Shown here piece by piece: positions 15,718 through 21,885 of a stretch of 24,410 nucleotides of DNA. This stretch comes from DASSKP01 sp035695045. GTDB lineage: Bacteria > Actinomycetota > Actinomycetes > JAFAQI01. Location: contig DASSEX010000036.1 of assembly GCA_035695045.1 (NCBI GenBank), positions 1 to 24,410 on the forward strand. Direction: 5' to 3'. The notes beneath the pieces were generated by a model. That model was not told the DNA's origin, ran no database searches, and saw only the letters and a program-made list of their open reading frames with translations. A program made the position numbers and the translations under genes. The first letter of the stretch is position 1. The number at the start of each line of letters is the position of its first letter.

Positions 15718-16580
15718 CCCGGACCCGGCCGGCGGAACCGCCACCACGCGCCGCCGCCCAGAACCGCCGCAACGCCCACGCCGGCGAGCAGCGGCGCCTT
15801 CTGGCTGCCGTCGTCCGCGGGCTTCGACGACGTCCGGCGTGGAAGGCCGGTGGGTGCCGGCGTCGAGGCGGTCGTGACGGCGGTCGGCGACTTCTCGCTC
15901 GGCGTGGAGCGGCTGGTGGGTGTGGCCGGCGCCCGTGGTCTCGGCGACAGCGACGCACGTGATCGCGCGGCGGTGCGGGTGGTCGGGCCACCCGATCGAC
16001 TCGATGCGGACGAGCCGGTGCTGGATGTGGCCGGCGACGTCGTACTGGTTGTGGCTCGCGAGCTGGTGCGCGGCGTCGGCGTCGGCGAGGGGGACGGGCT
16101 GTGGCAGTTGGCGGGATACGGGACGTTCGCCGGGGGAGTGGTCGAGCCGTTCTCCCACACCCAGCCCTCGGTCGATCCCTCGACAGGACGGTAGGTGGCG
16201 GCGCCGTAGTTGCTGAAGGTCCAGGTGCTCGAGCCCGGCTTGCGGTGCCAGTAGCCCCAGAAGTGGGTGTTGTCCTTGACCTGGCAGCCATTTGCAGGCT
16301 GGCCGTCAATGGTGCCGATGATCCCGTTGTCGCAGACGCCGTAGCTGTGGCCGCCGGCCCGGAGGACGTCCTCGCCGGTCGAACCGGAGGGCACCTTCGT
16401 GCACCCGCTGTCGACGTTGCCACCGAGCGGCGAGAAGTCGACCACCAGTGCGACACAGATGGTGTCGGCCGCAGTCGCCCGTGGTGTCGGAAGTCCGGCC
16501 GCCGCGACGATGAACAGCACGAGCAGCCAGCCGGCTCGGTGTATGACACCGAGCCGGCTGAGCTGCGTCGTGGCCGTCAT
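15714..16580 (-). CDS. DUF4430 (transcobalamin beta-domain-like) surface protein with Ser/Thr/Pro stalk and C-terminal membrane anchor
   Basis: A 288-residue exported protein. Residues 1-38 are a signal peptide (GWLLVLFIVAAAGL...ATA). Residues about 39-145 form a DUF4430-type domain: TICVALVVDFSPLGG, a SGSTGEDVLRAGG helix, NGIIGTIDGQPANGC, HFWGYWHRKPG, and SNYGAATYRPVEGSTEGWVW, with Cys42, 60, 83 and 99. This follows the pattern of the C-terminal beta domain of transcobalamin and intrinsic factor (helix, SINGI-type strand, YW strand, GVGSY, D-G-D-x-x-x-W). Residues about 146-260 are a low-complexity Ser/Thr/Pro/Arg stalk and 262-280 a membrane helix followed by RFRRPGPG. There is no true LPxTG motif (only LPRRT). 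The ATG lies 7 nt after the stop of the alpha-barrel gene. I infer a cell-surface corrinoid-binding half-protein; DUF4430 also occurs in other ligand-binding proteins, so binding itself is unproven. Confidence 0.85.
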   Translation of the reverse strand: MTATTQLSRLGVIHRAGWLLVLFIVAAAGLPTPRATAADTICVALVVDFSPLGGNVDSGCTKVPSGSTGEDVLRAGGHSYGVCDNGIIGTIDGQPANGCQVKDNTHFWGYWHRKPGSSTWTFSNYGAATYRPVEGSTEGWVWENGSTTPPANVPYPANCHSPSPSPTPTPRTSSRATTSTTSPATSSTGSSASSRSGGPTTRTAARSRASLSPRPRAPATPTSRSTPSEKSPTAVTTASTPAPTGLPRRTSSKPADDGSQKAPLLAGVGVAAVLGGGAWWRFRRPGPG

Positions 16581-16587
16581 GACGTCG

Positions 16588-17673
16588 TCAGCAGGCGAGC
16601 CGCGGCTCGACCGTGGACGCGCCGTCGCGCGAGATGTCGCCGAGCCACTTCTTGGCGAGCGCCTGGCCGGCTTGCGCCGTTGCGTAGACGGCACTGCTCC
16701 TGTCGTAGCCGCTGTTGTCGTACTTCACCGCACCGCGGCGCGATGCCAACCCCGAGCAACCGATCTGGTGCTTGTGCAACCAGCTGAGGCCGTAACCGGC
16801 TGAGTATCCGGCCTGGCGAAGTGCCTGCACCGTCACTGCGGTCGAGTTCGCGTTGCTGCTCGGCGTGCTGCTGCCGAACGCAAGGCCGTAGCCGCCGTCA
16901 GGGTTGCGGTGGGTCTGCAGCCAGTGCACAGCCGATGCCGCCACCGACGAGTGCACGGTCAGCAGCGCCTGCGCAGCGAACGCTGTCGAGTCCACGTCGT
17001 TGCAGTTCTGCGGTGGGCTCGCCTGCGAGGCGTAGTAGAAGCCACCGTCGCCGCATTGCTGCGAGACGAGCCAGCCGATCGCTGCCGCATTCGGCCAGTC
17101 CGACAGTGATCCGGTGTGCGAGAGGGCGATCAGCGCGAGCGCCTGCGAGACGGGGCTGTCGCCCTTCGTCGGGTCGCCGGTGTCGGTGAACGCGCCACTG
17201 GGCCGCTCGGCCTGTTTGAGCAGCCGGACGAGGTTGAGGCCGCCGAAGTCATGGACATCGGCGTGCTGCGCCTCGGCCACGAGCAACAGCTTCGCGAGGC
17301 GACCCGGATCACGGCCTGCGCCAGGTTGTGCGGTGAAGCTCTTCGCCTGTGAACGCAGCCACTTCGTCACTCGCTGCGCGGAGTTCTGGGCGACACCCGC
17401 GGCGTCGAAGCTCAGGACCACGTCGGCAGCCAGACCCGGGTCGGGCTGCGGAGTGAAGGACGTGACGATGTGGTCCCGGTTGGCGCCGGTGAGCTGCCGG
17501 GCGAGCCAGCCGGCAGCCGCCCTGGCCGAGTTCTTGGTGGTTGCTGTGGTGCCCGCGCCGGCGACGCCGGGGGTGGTGACGGCGAGCGCTGCCGCAGAGC
17601 CGAGCACCGCGACGGCCGTGACGACCGCACGGCTGCCGGTGCGCAAGCTCGCGCGTGGACGTCGTACTGCCAT
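16588..17673 (-). CDS. Secreted alpha/alpha-barrel (prenyltransferase/squalene-oxidase-repeat) protein, transcobalamin alpha-domain-like
   Basis: A 361-residue exported protein whose first 40 residues are a signal peptide (VVTAVAVLGSAAALAVTTPGVAGA). The rest is built of helical hairpin repeats with Gly-rich turns: QQCGDGGFYY...DVDSTAFAAQALL (about 206-238), HRNPDGGYGLAFG...ANSTAVTVQALRQAG (about 255-289) and earlier SPVSQALALIALSHTG. This is the terpenoid-cyclase/prenyltransferase repeat fold, also used by the N-terminal domain of transcobalamin and intrinsic factor. Cys207/Cys224 bracket one loop, and Cys306 and the C-terminal Cys361 could form a second disulfide. Catalytic terpene-cyclase (DxDD) or zinc-prenyltransferase residues are not seen, so a binding role is more likely than an enzyme. 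The ATG at 17673 has GGAAGGA 8-14 nt upstream; the longer frame to 17781 crosses the leader hairpin and is rejected. It is the first gene after the cobalamin riboswitch. Confidence 0.87.
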   Translation of the reverse strand: MAVRRPRASLRTGSRAVVTAVAVLGSAAALAVTTPGVAGAGTTATTKNSARAAAGWLARQLTGANRDHIVTSFTPQPDPGLAADVVLSFDAAGVAQNSAQRVTKWLRSQAKSFTAQPGAGRDPGRLAKLLLVAEAQHADVHDFGGLNLVRLLKQAERPSGAFTDTGDPTKGDSPVSQALALIALSHTGSLSDWPNAAAIGWLVSQQCGDGGFYYASQASPPQNCNDVDSTAFAAQALLTVHSSVAASAVHWLQTHRNPDGGYGLAFGSSTPSSNANSTAVTVQALRQAGYSAGYGLSWLHKHQIGCSGLASRRGAVKYDNSGYDRSSAVYATAQAGQALAKKWLGDISRDGASTVEPRLAC

Positions 17674-17737
17674 GAAGTGGTTCCTTCCGGTGTGGCGAGC
17701 GTGCCGACCGGTCCGGAGACATGTCCGAGAACGCCGA

Positions 17738-17770
17738 CGCCCCCGCAGCGCGTGGTGCGCTGCAGGGGCG
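17738..17770 (-). terminator. Strong hairpin in riboswitch leader, likely attenuator
   Basis: On the minus strand, CGCCCCTGCAGCGC (17770-17757) pairs over all 14 positions, with one G-U wobble, with GCGCTGCGGGGGCG (17751-17738) across the 5-nt loop ACCAC. It lies between the cobalamin aptamer and the first start codon, 64 nt upstream of the ATG. No U-run follows, which is common for actinobacterial terminators, so it could stop transcription or act by sequestering sequence. I infer that it is the expression platform or part of it. Confidence 0.6.
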
Positions 17771-17787
17771 GTCACGGGCATGTGCCC

Positions 17788-17928
17788 GGGCTCCGCCCCG
17801 CATACCTCGACGGTTGTCGTGGAGCCCTCGCCCCGCCCAGGCGTTCCGGCTCACCCCGACGGGTCGGGGCCTACGGTTGCGGGTCAGCGCCGGACTTGGA
17901 CCGGCTTCCCCCGGGCGAAGCGATTGCG
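17788..17928 (-). promoter_or_regulatory. Cobalamin (B12) riboswitch
   Basis: The minus-strand leader contains the conserved cobalamin aptamer core GGAAGCCGGTCCAAGTCCGG, continuing GCTGACCCGCAACCGTAG, then a GC-rich P5-like hairpin (CCCCGACCCGTCGGGG) and the B12-box-like GTGAGCCGGAACGCC. An 11-bp helix closes the core: TCGCTTCGCCC (17923-17913) pairs with GGGCGGGGCGA (17838-17828) using two G-U wobbles. A second stem-loop follows, GGGCTCC (17827-17821) with GGAGCCC (17794-17788), with CGAC/GTCG nested inside it. The core is about 96 nt, short for the class, which points to a compact variant. It heads the alpha-barrel/DUF4430/ECF operon, so high cobalamin should lower expression, as is usual for this riboswitch class. 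Confidence 0.9.
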
Positions 17929-17933
17929 CAGCG

Positions 17934-17963
17934 ATAGCACCACGGGCGCACATGCGGCGTCAA
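17934..17963 (-). promoter_or_regulatory. Putative promoter of the riboswitch operon
   Basis: On the minus strand TTGACG (17963-17958) is followed after 18 bp by TGCTAT (17939-17934). The -35 element is good and the -10 is weak. A start about 7 nt downstream would begin the transcript just before the 11-bp closing helix of the cobalamin aptamer, which fits well. Confidence 0.4.
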
Positions 17964-17976
17964 ACGGATCGCCGGA

Positions 17977-17982
17977 TACGTT
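17977..17982 (+). promoter_or_regulatory. Putative -10 element for a leaderless transcript
   Basis: TACGTT fits the actinobacterial TAnnnT -10 consensus and ends 6 nt before the ATG at 17989, so transcription would start at or next to the start codon. No Shine-Dalgarno sequence is present and no -35 is evident. It is divergent from and very close to the riboswitch promoter. Confidence 0.3.
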
Positions 17983-17988
17983 TCTCAC

Positions 17989-18195
17989 ATGGCGTGGACA
18001 TGGCGGTACGAAGGTGCCGGCGGTGATGAGGTCGTCGCGGAGGCGCCGCGCGCCGAGGCCTTCCCGACACAGAGCGACGCTGAGACGTGGCTCGGCGAGA
18101 ACTGGCGCGAGCTGCTGTCCGCCGGCGTCGAGCAGGTGACGCTGCTCGACGGCGGTCGTGAGGTCTACGGCCCGATGAGCCTGCGCGCCGACTAG
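17989..18195 (+). CDS. Small conserved actinobacterial protein, function unknown
   Basis: A 68-residue acidic protein, MAWTWRYEGAGGDEVVAEAP through VYGPMSLRAD. The pattern MAWTWRYE, FPTQSDAETWLGENWREL and GVEQVTLLDGGREVYGPMSL is one I recognise as widely conserved in actinomycetes without a known role. No signal peptide or membrane segment is present, so it should be cytoplasmic. The TACGTT element just upstream and absence of a ribosome binding site suggest a leaderless mRNA. It is divergent from the riboswitch operon and converges on the aldo/keto reductase gene with an inverted repeat between them. Confidence 0.82.
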   Translation: MAWTWRYEGAGGDEVVAEAPRAEAFPTQSDAETWLGENWRELLSAGVEQVTLLDGGREVYGPMSLRAD

Positions 18196-18201
18196 CCCCC
18201 T

Positions 18202-18245
18202 CAATTGCCGGATGTCGGCCTTCTATGGCGGACATCCGGCAATTG
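18202..18245. terminator. Bidirectional terminator-like inverted repeat
   Basis: CAATTGCCGGATGTC (18202-18216) is repeated perfectly inverted as GACATCCGGCAATTG (18231-18245). After one G-G mismatch, three more pairs (GCC/GGC) close a loop of TTCTAT. It lies exactly between the converging ends of the small conserved gene (stop 18195) and the aldo/keto reductase (stop 18252), so termination from both sides is the simplest reading. Confidence 0.75.
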
Positions 18246-18251
18246 CTCGGG

Positions 18252-19247
18252 TTACCGCGGGGACTTGGGGCTTTGGGTCTTGGCGGGGTCGCGCTCGACG
18301 GTGTCACCGAGCGCTTCGTCGATCTGCTTGAGCACGTCGGGCTCGAGCACGACACCTGCTGCCTTCACGTTGTCCTCGACCTGCTCCGGCCGAGATGCGC
18401 CGACGATCGCGCTGGCGACGTTGTCGTTCTGGAGAACCCAGGCCACGGCGAGCTGAGCCATCGACAGGCCGAGCCCGTCCGCGATCGGCAGGAGCTGTTG
18501 CACTCGCGTGAGGATCTGGTCGTCGAGGAAGTGGCTGATCATGTCCTTGCCGCGCTCGTCGGTCGCGCGGCTGCCCTGCGGCGGCTGCTCGCCGGGCTTG
18601 TACTTGCCGGTGAGCGCGCCCTGAGCGATCGGCGACCAGACGATCTGGCTGAGCCCGAGCTCCTCGCACGTCGGCACCACCTCGGCCTCGATCACGCGCC
18701 AGAGCATGTTGTACTGCGGCTGGTTCGAGACGAGCGGAACGTGCAGCTCGTCCGCCAGCTGCTTCGCCGCGCGGATCTCCTCGGCTCGCCACTCCGAGAC
18801 ACCGATGTAGAGCGCCTTGCCCGCTCGTACGACGTCGGCGAACGCCTGCATCGTCTCCTCGAGCGGCGTGGTGTGGTCGAAGCGATGGGCCTGGTAGAGG
18901 TCGACGTACTCGGTCTGCAGCCGCTGGAGCGAGCCGTCGATCGACTCGAGAATGTGCTTGCGCGACAGCCCGCGGTCGTTGGGGCCGGGTCCGGTCGGCC
19001 AGAAGACCTTGGTGAAGATCTCGAGCCCCTGACGTCGCTCACCCTTCAGCGCGCGTCCCAGCACCGACTCCGCCTTGGTGCCGGCATAGACGTCGGCGGT
19101 GTCGAACGTCGTGATGCCGTTGTCGAGCGCGGCGCGCACGCATGCGAGTGCCTGCTCCTCCTCGACCTGGCTTCCGTGCGTCAGCCAGTTGCCGTACGAG
19201 ATCTCGCTGACGAGCAGACCACTGCGACCAAGATGTCGATGCTTCAT
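18252..19247 (-). CDS. Aldo/keto reductase
   Basis: A 331-residue NADPH-dependent TIM-barrel oxidoreductase. The catalytic tetrad is complete: Asp49 in TTFDTADVYAG, Tyr54 in the same segment, Lys80 in IFTKVFWP, and His121 in YQAHRFD. The C-terminal cofactor region IVGASRPEQVEDNVKAAGVV is typical. Segments such as LGRSGLLVSEISYGNW, ILESIDGSLQRLQTEYVDLY, NQPQYNMLWR and VWSPIAQGALTGKY place it near the potassium-channel beta-subunit-like group (AKR6/YhdN-type). The physiological substrate cannot be told; members reduce aldehydes and ketones or serve in redox sensing. The gene is monocistronic between a bidirectional hairpin downstream and the DUF3043 gene upstream (10 bp gap). Confidence 0.94.
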   Translation of the reverse strand: MKHRHLGRSGLLVSEISYGNWLTHGSQVEEEQALACVRAALDNGITTFDTADVYAGTKAESVLGRALKGERRQGLEIFTKVFWPTGPGPNDRGLSRKHILESIDGSLQRLQTEYVDLYQAHRFDHTTPLEETMQAFADVVRAGKALYIGVSEWRAEEIRAAKQLADELHVPLVSNQPQYNMLWRVIEAEVVPTCEELGLSQIVWSPIAQGALTGKYKPGEQPPQGSRATDERGKDMISHFLDDQILTRVQQLLPIADGLGLSMAQLAVAWVLQNDNVASAIVGASRPEQVEDNVKAAGVVLEPDVLKQIDEALGDTVERDPAKTQSPKSPR

Positions 19248-19257
19248 GCCCTCGACG

Positions 19258-19809
19258 CTACGTGGACGACGAACGGCTCACTCGTGCGGGTGGACGGCGC
19301 AACCGTCGTGGCTGGAGCGCCCGGATGGCCGCGTAACCCGTGATGCCGGTCGCGTCCTTGGCGCCGTACTTCTCCTCGACCCGCCTGCGGGCAAGCCGTC
19401 CGACCCGTACGGCGTCCAGGACGACCCCGACCAGCAGGACCAGCATCACGATGTTGGTGACGAACTGGACGACGCGGTTCTGGATGAACGAGAGGAAGAG
19501 GACCGCGAGCACGAGGCCGAAGAAGACCTGGCCGATCGTGAAGCGACCGTCGACGATGTCCCGCGCCATCCGCTTCGCGGGGCCGGCGTCGCGCGGTGGC
19601 AGGTGACGTTCGTCACCCGTGATCAGTGCCTGCCGCTGCGCCGTCCGCTCCTCGCGGAGCCGCTGGCGTCGCAGCGCCGCGGCTTCCTTGCGGTTGGTGG
19701 GCGTCGCGGCGCGGCGCCTCTTGCGGGCCTCTGACCGTTTCGGTGTGGGACGTCCCTTGCCGGCAGCCTTGCCCTCGTCAGCCGGTGCCTCGCTCACGCC
19801 GGCCAGCAT
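19258..19809 (-). CDS. DUF3043 domain membrane protein
   Basis: A 183-residue protein with a basic, Lys/Arg/Ala-rich N-terminal half (KRSEARKRRRAATPTNRKEA, ALRRQRLREERTAQRQAL) followed by RDIVDGRFTIGQVFF and two hydrophobic helices (GLVLAVLFLSFI, IVMLVLLVGVVLDAV). It ends with a short basic segment RVGRLARRRVEEKYG. This layout is that of the actinobacterial DUF3043 family, whose function is unknown. The ATG at 19809 and a GTG at 19797 are both possible starts and neither has a good ribosome binding site. It is divergent from pspA (90 bp between starts) and is followed after 10 bp by the aldo/keto reductase gene on the same strand. Confidence 0.88.
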   Translation of the reverse strand: MLAGVSEAPADEGKAAGKGRPTPKRSEARKRRRAATPTNRKEAAALRRQRLREERTAQRQALITGDERHLPPRDAGPAKRMARDIVDGRFTIGQVFFGLVLAVLFLSFIQNRVVQFVTNIVMLVLLVGVVLDAVRVGRLARRRVEEKYGAKDATGITGYAAIRALQPRRLRRPPARVSRSSST

Positions 19810-19899
19810 ACGAACGCAAGGCTCAGCAGATGTTCAGAGCGCTGACTACGCTGGGTCTCGGCAGCGCACCCTGCGCTCGCCGGAGGAGGTCCGCACCGG

Positions 19900-20667
19900 A
19901 TGGGCATGGGCCAACGGCTGGCCTTGATCTTCAAGTCCAAGGCCAACAAGGTGCTCGACCGCGCGGAGGACCCGCGCGAGACACTCGACTACAGCTACCA
20001 GAAGCAGCTCGAGCTGCTGACCAAGGTTCGGCGCGGTGTCGCGGACGTCGCCACGAGCCGCAAGCGGCTCGAGATCCAGATGCAGCAGCTGCAGGCATCC
20101 GCCGACAAGCTGCAGTCCCAGGCCCAGCAGGCTGTCACCGCAAACCGTGACGATCTCGCCCGGGAGGCGCTGACCCGCCGGGCCGGCATCAACCAGCAGC
20201 TCGCCGACCTGCAGACGCAGCACGCCCAGCTGCAGGCCGAGGAGGAGAAGCTCACCAACGCCTCGCAGCGCCTACAGGCCAAGGTCGACGCCTTCCGTAC
20301 GCGCAAGGAGACGATCAAGGCCACCTACACGGCCGCCGAGGCGCAGACCAAGATCGGCGAGGCGATGTCCGGCATCTCCGAGGAGATGGGCGACGTCGGC
20401 ATGGCGATGCAGCGCGCCGAGGACAAGACGCAGCAGATGCAGGCCCGCGCCGGCGCCATCGACGAGCTGATCGCCAGTGGCGCGCTCGACGACGCGAGCC
20501 AGCCGCTGGGCGGTCGCGACGACATCCAGGCCGAGCTCGACCGCGCGGGCGCGTCGTCCGACGTCGAGCTCGAGCTCGCCAAGCTCAAGGGCGAGCTGCC
20601 CGCGGGCCAGCAGCAGCAGGCGCTGGGCGCCGGGCAGCCGCAGGCCCAGGCCGAGGAGCAGAAATGA
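19900..20667 (+). CDS. pspA: PspA/IM30 family membrane-stress protein
   Basis: A 255-residue peripheral membrane protein of the PspA/Vipp1 (ESCRT-III-like) family that assembles on stressed membranes. The short amphipathic N-terminus MGMGQRLALIFKSKANKVLD is followed by the DPRETLDYSYQKQLELL segment and a long, Gln/Ala/Glu-rich coiled coil to about residue 190 (for example KRLEIQMQQLQASADKLQSQ). The tail (LGGRDDIQAELDRAGASSDV...) is acidic and Gln-rich. GGAGGAGG lies about 10 nt before the ATG at 19900; an ATG two codons later is the alternative. It starts a run of five same-strand genes, and its stop overlaps the next start by 4 nt. A TACGCT element at 19847-19852 may be its -10. Confidence 0.93.
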   Translation: MGMGQRLALIFKSKANKVLDRAEDPRETLDYSYQKQLELLTKVRRGVADVATSRKRLEIQMQQLQASADKLQSQAQQAVTANRDDLAREALTRRAGINQQLADLQTQHAQLQAEEEKLTNASQRLQAKVDAFRTRKETIKATYTAAEAQTKIGEAMSGISEEMGDVGMAMQRAEDKTQQMQARAGAIDELIASGALDDASQPLGGRDDIQAELDRAGASSDVELELAKLKGELPAGQQQQALGAGQPQAQAEEQK

Positions 20668-20942
20668 TCGTCCGGATCCTCGGCGAGGGGCAGCTCGACG
20701 TTCCCGAGGGCGAGCTCGCGTCGCTCAACGCACTCGATGACGAGCTCCAGACGGCCGTCGAGTCCTCCGACGAGGCCAAGTTCACGTCGTCTCTCTCGGC
20801 ACTGCTCAGCCGGGTGCGCGAGGTCGGCCGGCCGCTGCCTGCCGAAGAGATCGTCCCGTCCGACCTGGTGCTGCCGGCAGGCGACGCCTCACTCGCCGAG
20901 GTGCGCGAGCTCCTCAGCGACGACGGTCTGATCCCGGGCTGA
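20664..20942 (+). CDS. pspAA: PspA-associated protein PspAA
   Basis: A 92-residue soluble protein, MIVRILGEGQLDVPEGELASLNALDDELQTAV to LLSDDGLIPG, that matches the small PspAA domain found next to PspA in actinobacteria and archaea. Segments VRILGEGQ, LDDELQTAVES, FTSSLSALLSRVREVG and PSDLVLPAGDASLAEVRELL are typical. It probably works with PspA at the membrane; its biochemical role is not known. The ATG overlaps the pspA stop codon (ATGA), so the two proteins should be made in step. The stop lies 5 bp before htpX. Confidence 0.9.
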   Translation: MIVRILGEGQLDVPEGELASLNALDDELQTAVESSDEAKFTSSLSALLSRVREVGRPLPAEEIVPSDLVLPAGDASLAEVRELLSDDGLIPG

Positions 20943-20947
20943 CGACG

Positions 20948-21874
20948 ATGGCTCCCAGATCTCGTTTCGCCAGTGACCGCGGGCTCGTCGCGCGGATGAC
21001 GTTCACGATGTTCCTGATCGGCCTGCTGTACGTCGCCGTGGTCGCGGCACTCATCGCGTACCACGTGTCGATCGGCGCGGTCCTCGTCATCGCCGCCGTG
21101 ATGCTGTTCGTGCAGTACTACTTCTCCGACAAGATGGCGCTCTACGGCATGGGCGGGCGCATCGTCACGCCGGAGGAGGCGCCCGAGCTGCACGGCATCG
21201 TCGACCGTCTCTGCGCGCTCGCCGACATGCCGAAGCCCAAGGTGGCGATCGCCGACACCGACATCCCCAACGCGTTCGCGACCGGGCGCAACCCCAACAA
21301 CGCCGTCGTCTGCGCGACGACCGGCATCATGCGCCGGCTCAACGCCGAGGAGCTGGAGGGCGTCCTCTCGCACGAGCTGTCACACGTCGCCCATCGCGAC
21401 GTCGCGGTGATGACGTTCGCGTCGTTCCTCGGCATGGTCGCAGGTCTGATCACCCGGTTCGCGTTCTACAGCGGGATGTTCGGTGGCGGCTACGGCCGGC
21501 GGGATGACCGTGACAACAACGGTGCGGCGATGGTCGCGGTCATCATGCTGGTGTCCGTGCTCGTCTACGTCATCTCGTTCCTGCTGACGCGCGCGCTGTC
21601 TCGCTACCGCGAGCTGTCGGCGGACCGATCCGGCGCCTTGCTGACCGGACGGCCGTCGGCGCTGGCTTCCGCGCTGCAGAAGGTGACCGGCGACATGGCC
21701 CGGATCCCGACGCGCGACCTGCGCGCCGCCGAGCCGTTCAACGCGTTCTTCTTCACGCCGGCTCTGGCCAACGGCTTCAGCATCTCCTCGCTGTTCTCCA
21801 CGCACCCCTCGCTGGAGAAGCGGCTGGAGCAGCTGGCCAAGCTGTCCAACCAGCTCGGCCAGCCGGTCGCCTGA
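20948..21874 (+). CDS. htpX: Zinc metalloprotease HtpX (M48B)
   Basis: A 308-residue integral membrane protease for quality control of membrane proteins. Two N-terminal helices (MTFTMFLIGLLYVAVVAALIA, SIGAVLVIAAVMLFVQYYF) are followed by the catalytic motif LSHELSHVAHRD (H142, E143, H146), a further helical hairpin (ASFLGMVAGLITRFAFY, MVAVIMLVSVLVYVISFLL), and the third zinc ligand in RELSADRSGALLTG (about E222). The C-terminal SSLFSTHPSLEKRLEQL is typical of HtpX. Length is normal. Placed between pspAA and pspAB with 5- and 11-bp gaps, it fits a membrane-stress operon, where it would remove damaged membrane proteins. Confidence 0.95.
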   Translation: MAPRSRFASDRGLVARMTFTMFLIGLLYVAVVAALIAYHVSIGAVLVIAAVMLFVQYYFSDKMALYGMGGRIVTPEEAPELHGIVDRLCALADMPKPKVAIADTDIPNAFATGRNPNNAVVCATTGIMRRLNAEELEGVLSHELSHVAHRDVAVMTFASFLGMVAGLITRFAFYSGMFGGGYGRRDDRDNNGAAMVAVIMLVSVLVYVISFLLTRALSRYRELSADRSGALLTGRPSALASALQKVTGDMARIPTRDLRAAEPFNAFFFTPALANGFSISSLFSTHPSLEKRLEQLAKLSNQLGQPVA

Positions 21875-21885
21875 TCTCGACACGC

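Noticed and set aside
15800..15850. Possible sortase signal in the DUF4430 protein
   Set aside because: The only candidate, LPRRT, does not fit LPxTG; a plain membrane anchor explains the C-terminus.
14591..16549. Upstream extension of the fused ATPase frame to a 1187-residue protein
   Set aside because: The extra part is Arg/Pro-rich and overlaps ecfT and the DUF4430 gene in the same direction. The ATGA start at 14590 and the Walker A position fit a normal NBD beginning.
16588..17673. Terpene cyclase or prenyltransferase enzyme
   Set aside because: The repeat fold is shared, but no DxDD or zinc-binding catalytic residues are visible, the protein is exported, and it sits in a B12-controlled transport operon.
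17674..17781. N-terminal extension of the alpha-barrel protein from an ATG/alternate start at 17781
   Set aside because: It crosses the 14-bp leader hairpin, has no signal-peptide character, and the ATG at 17673 has a good ribosome binding site followed by a clear signal peptide.
17775..17788. Short palindrome CGGGCATGTGCCCG as an operator
   Set aside because: It lies within the riboswitch leader between stronger stems, and a 6-bp GC stem of this kind is expected by chance in such DNA.
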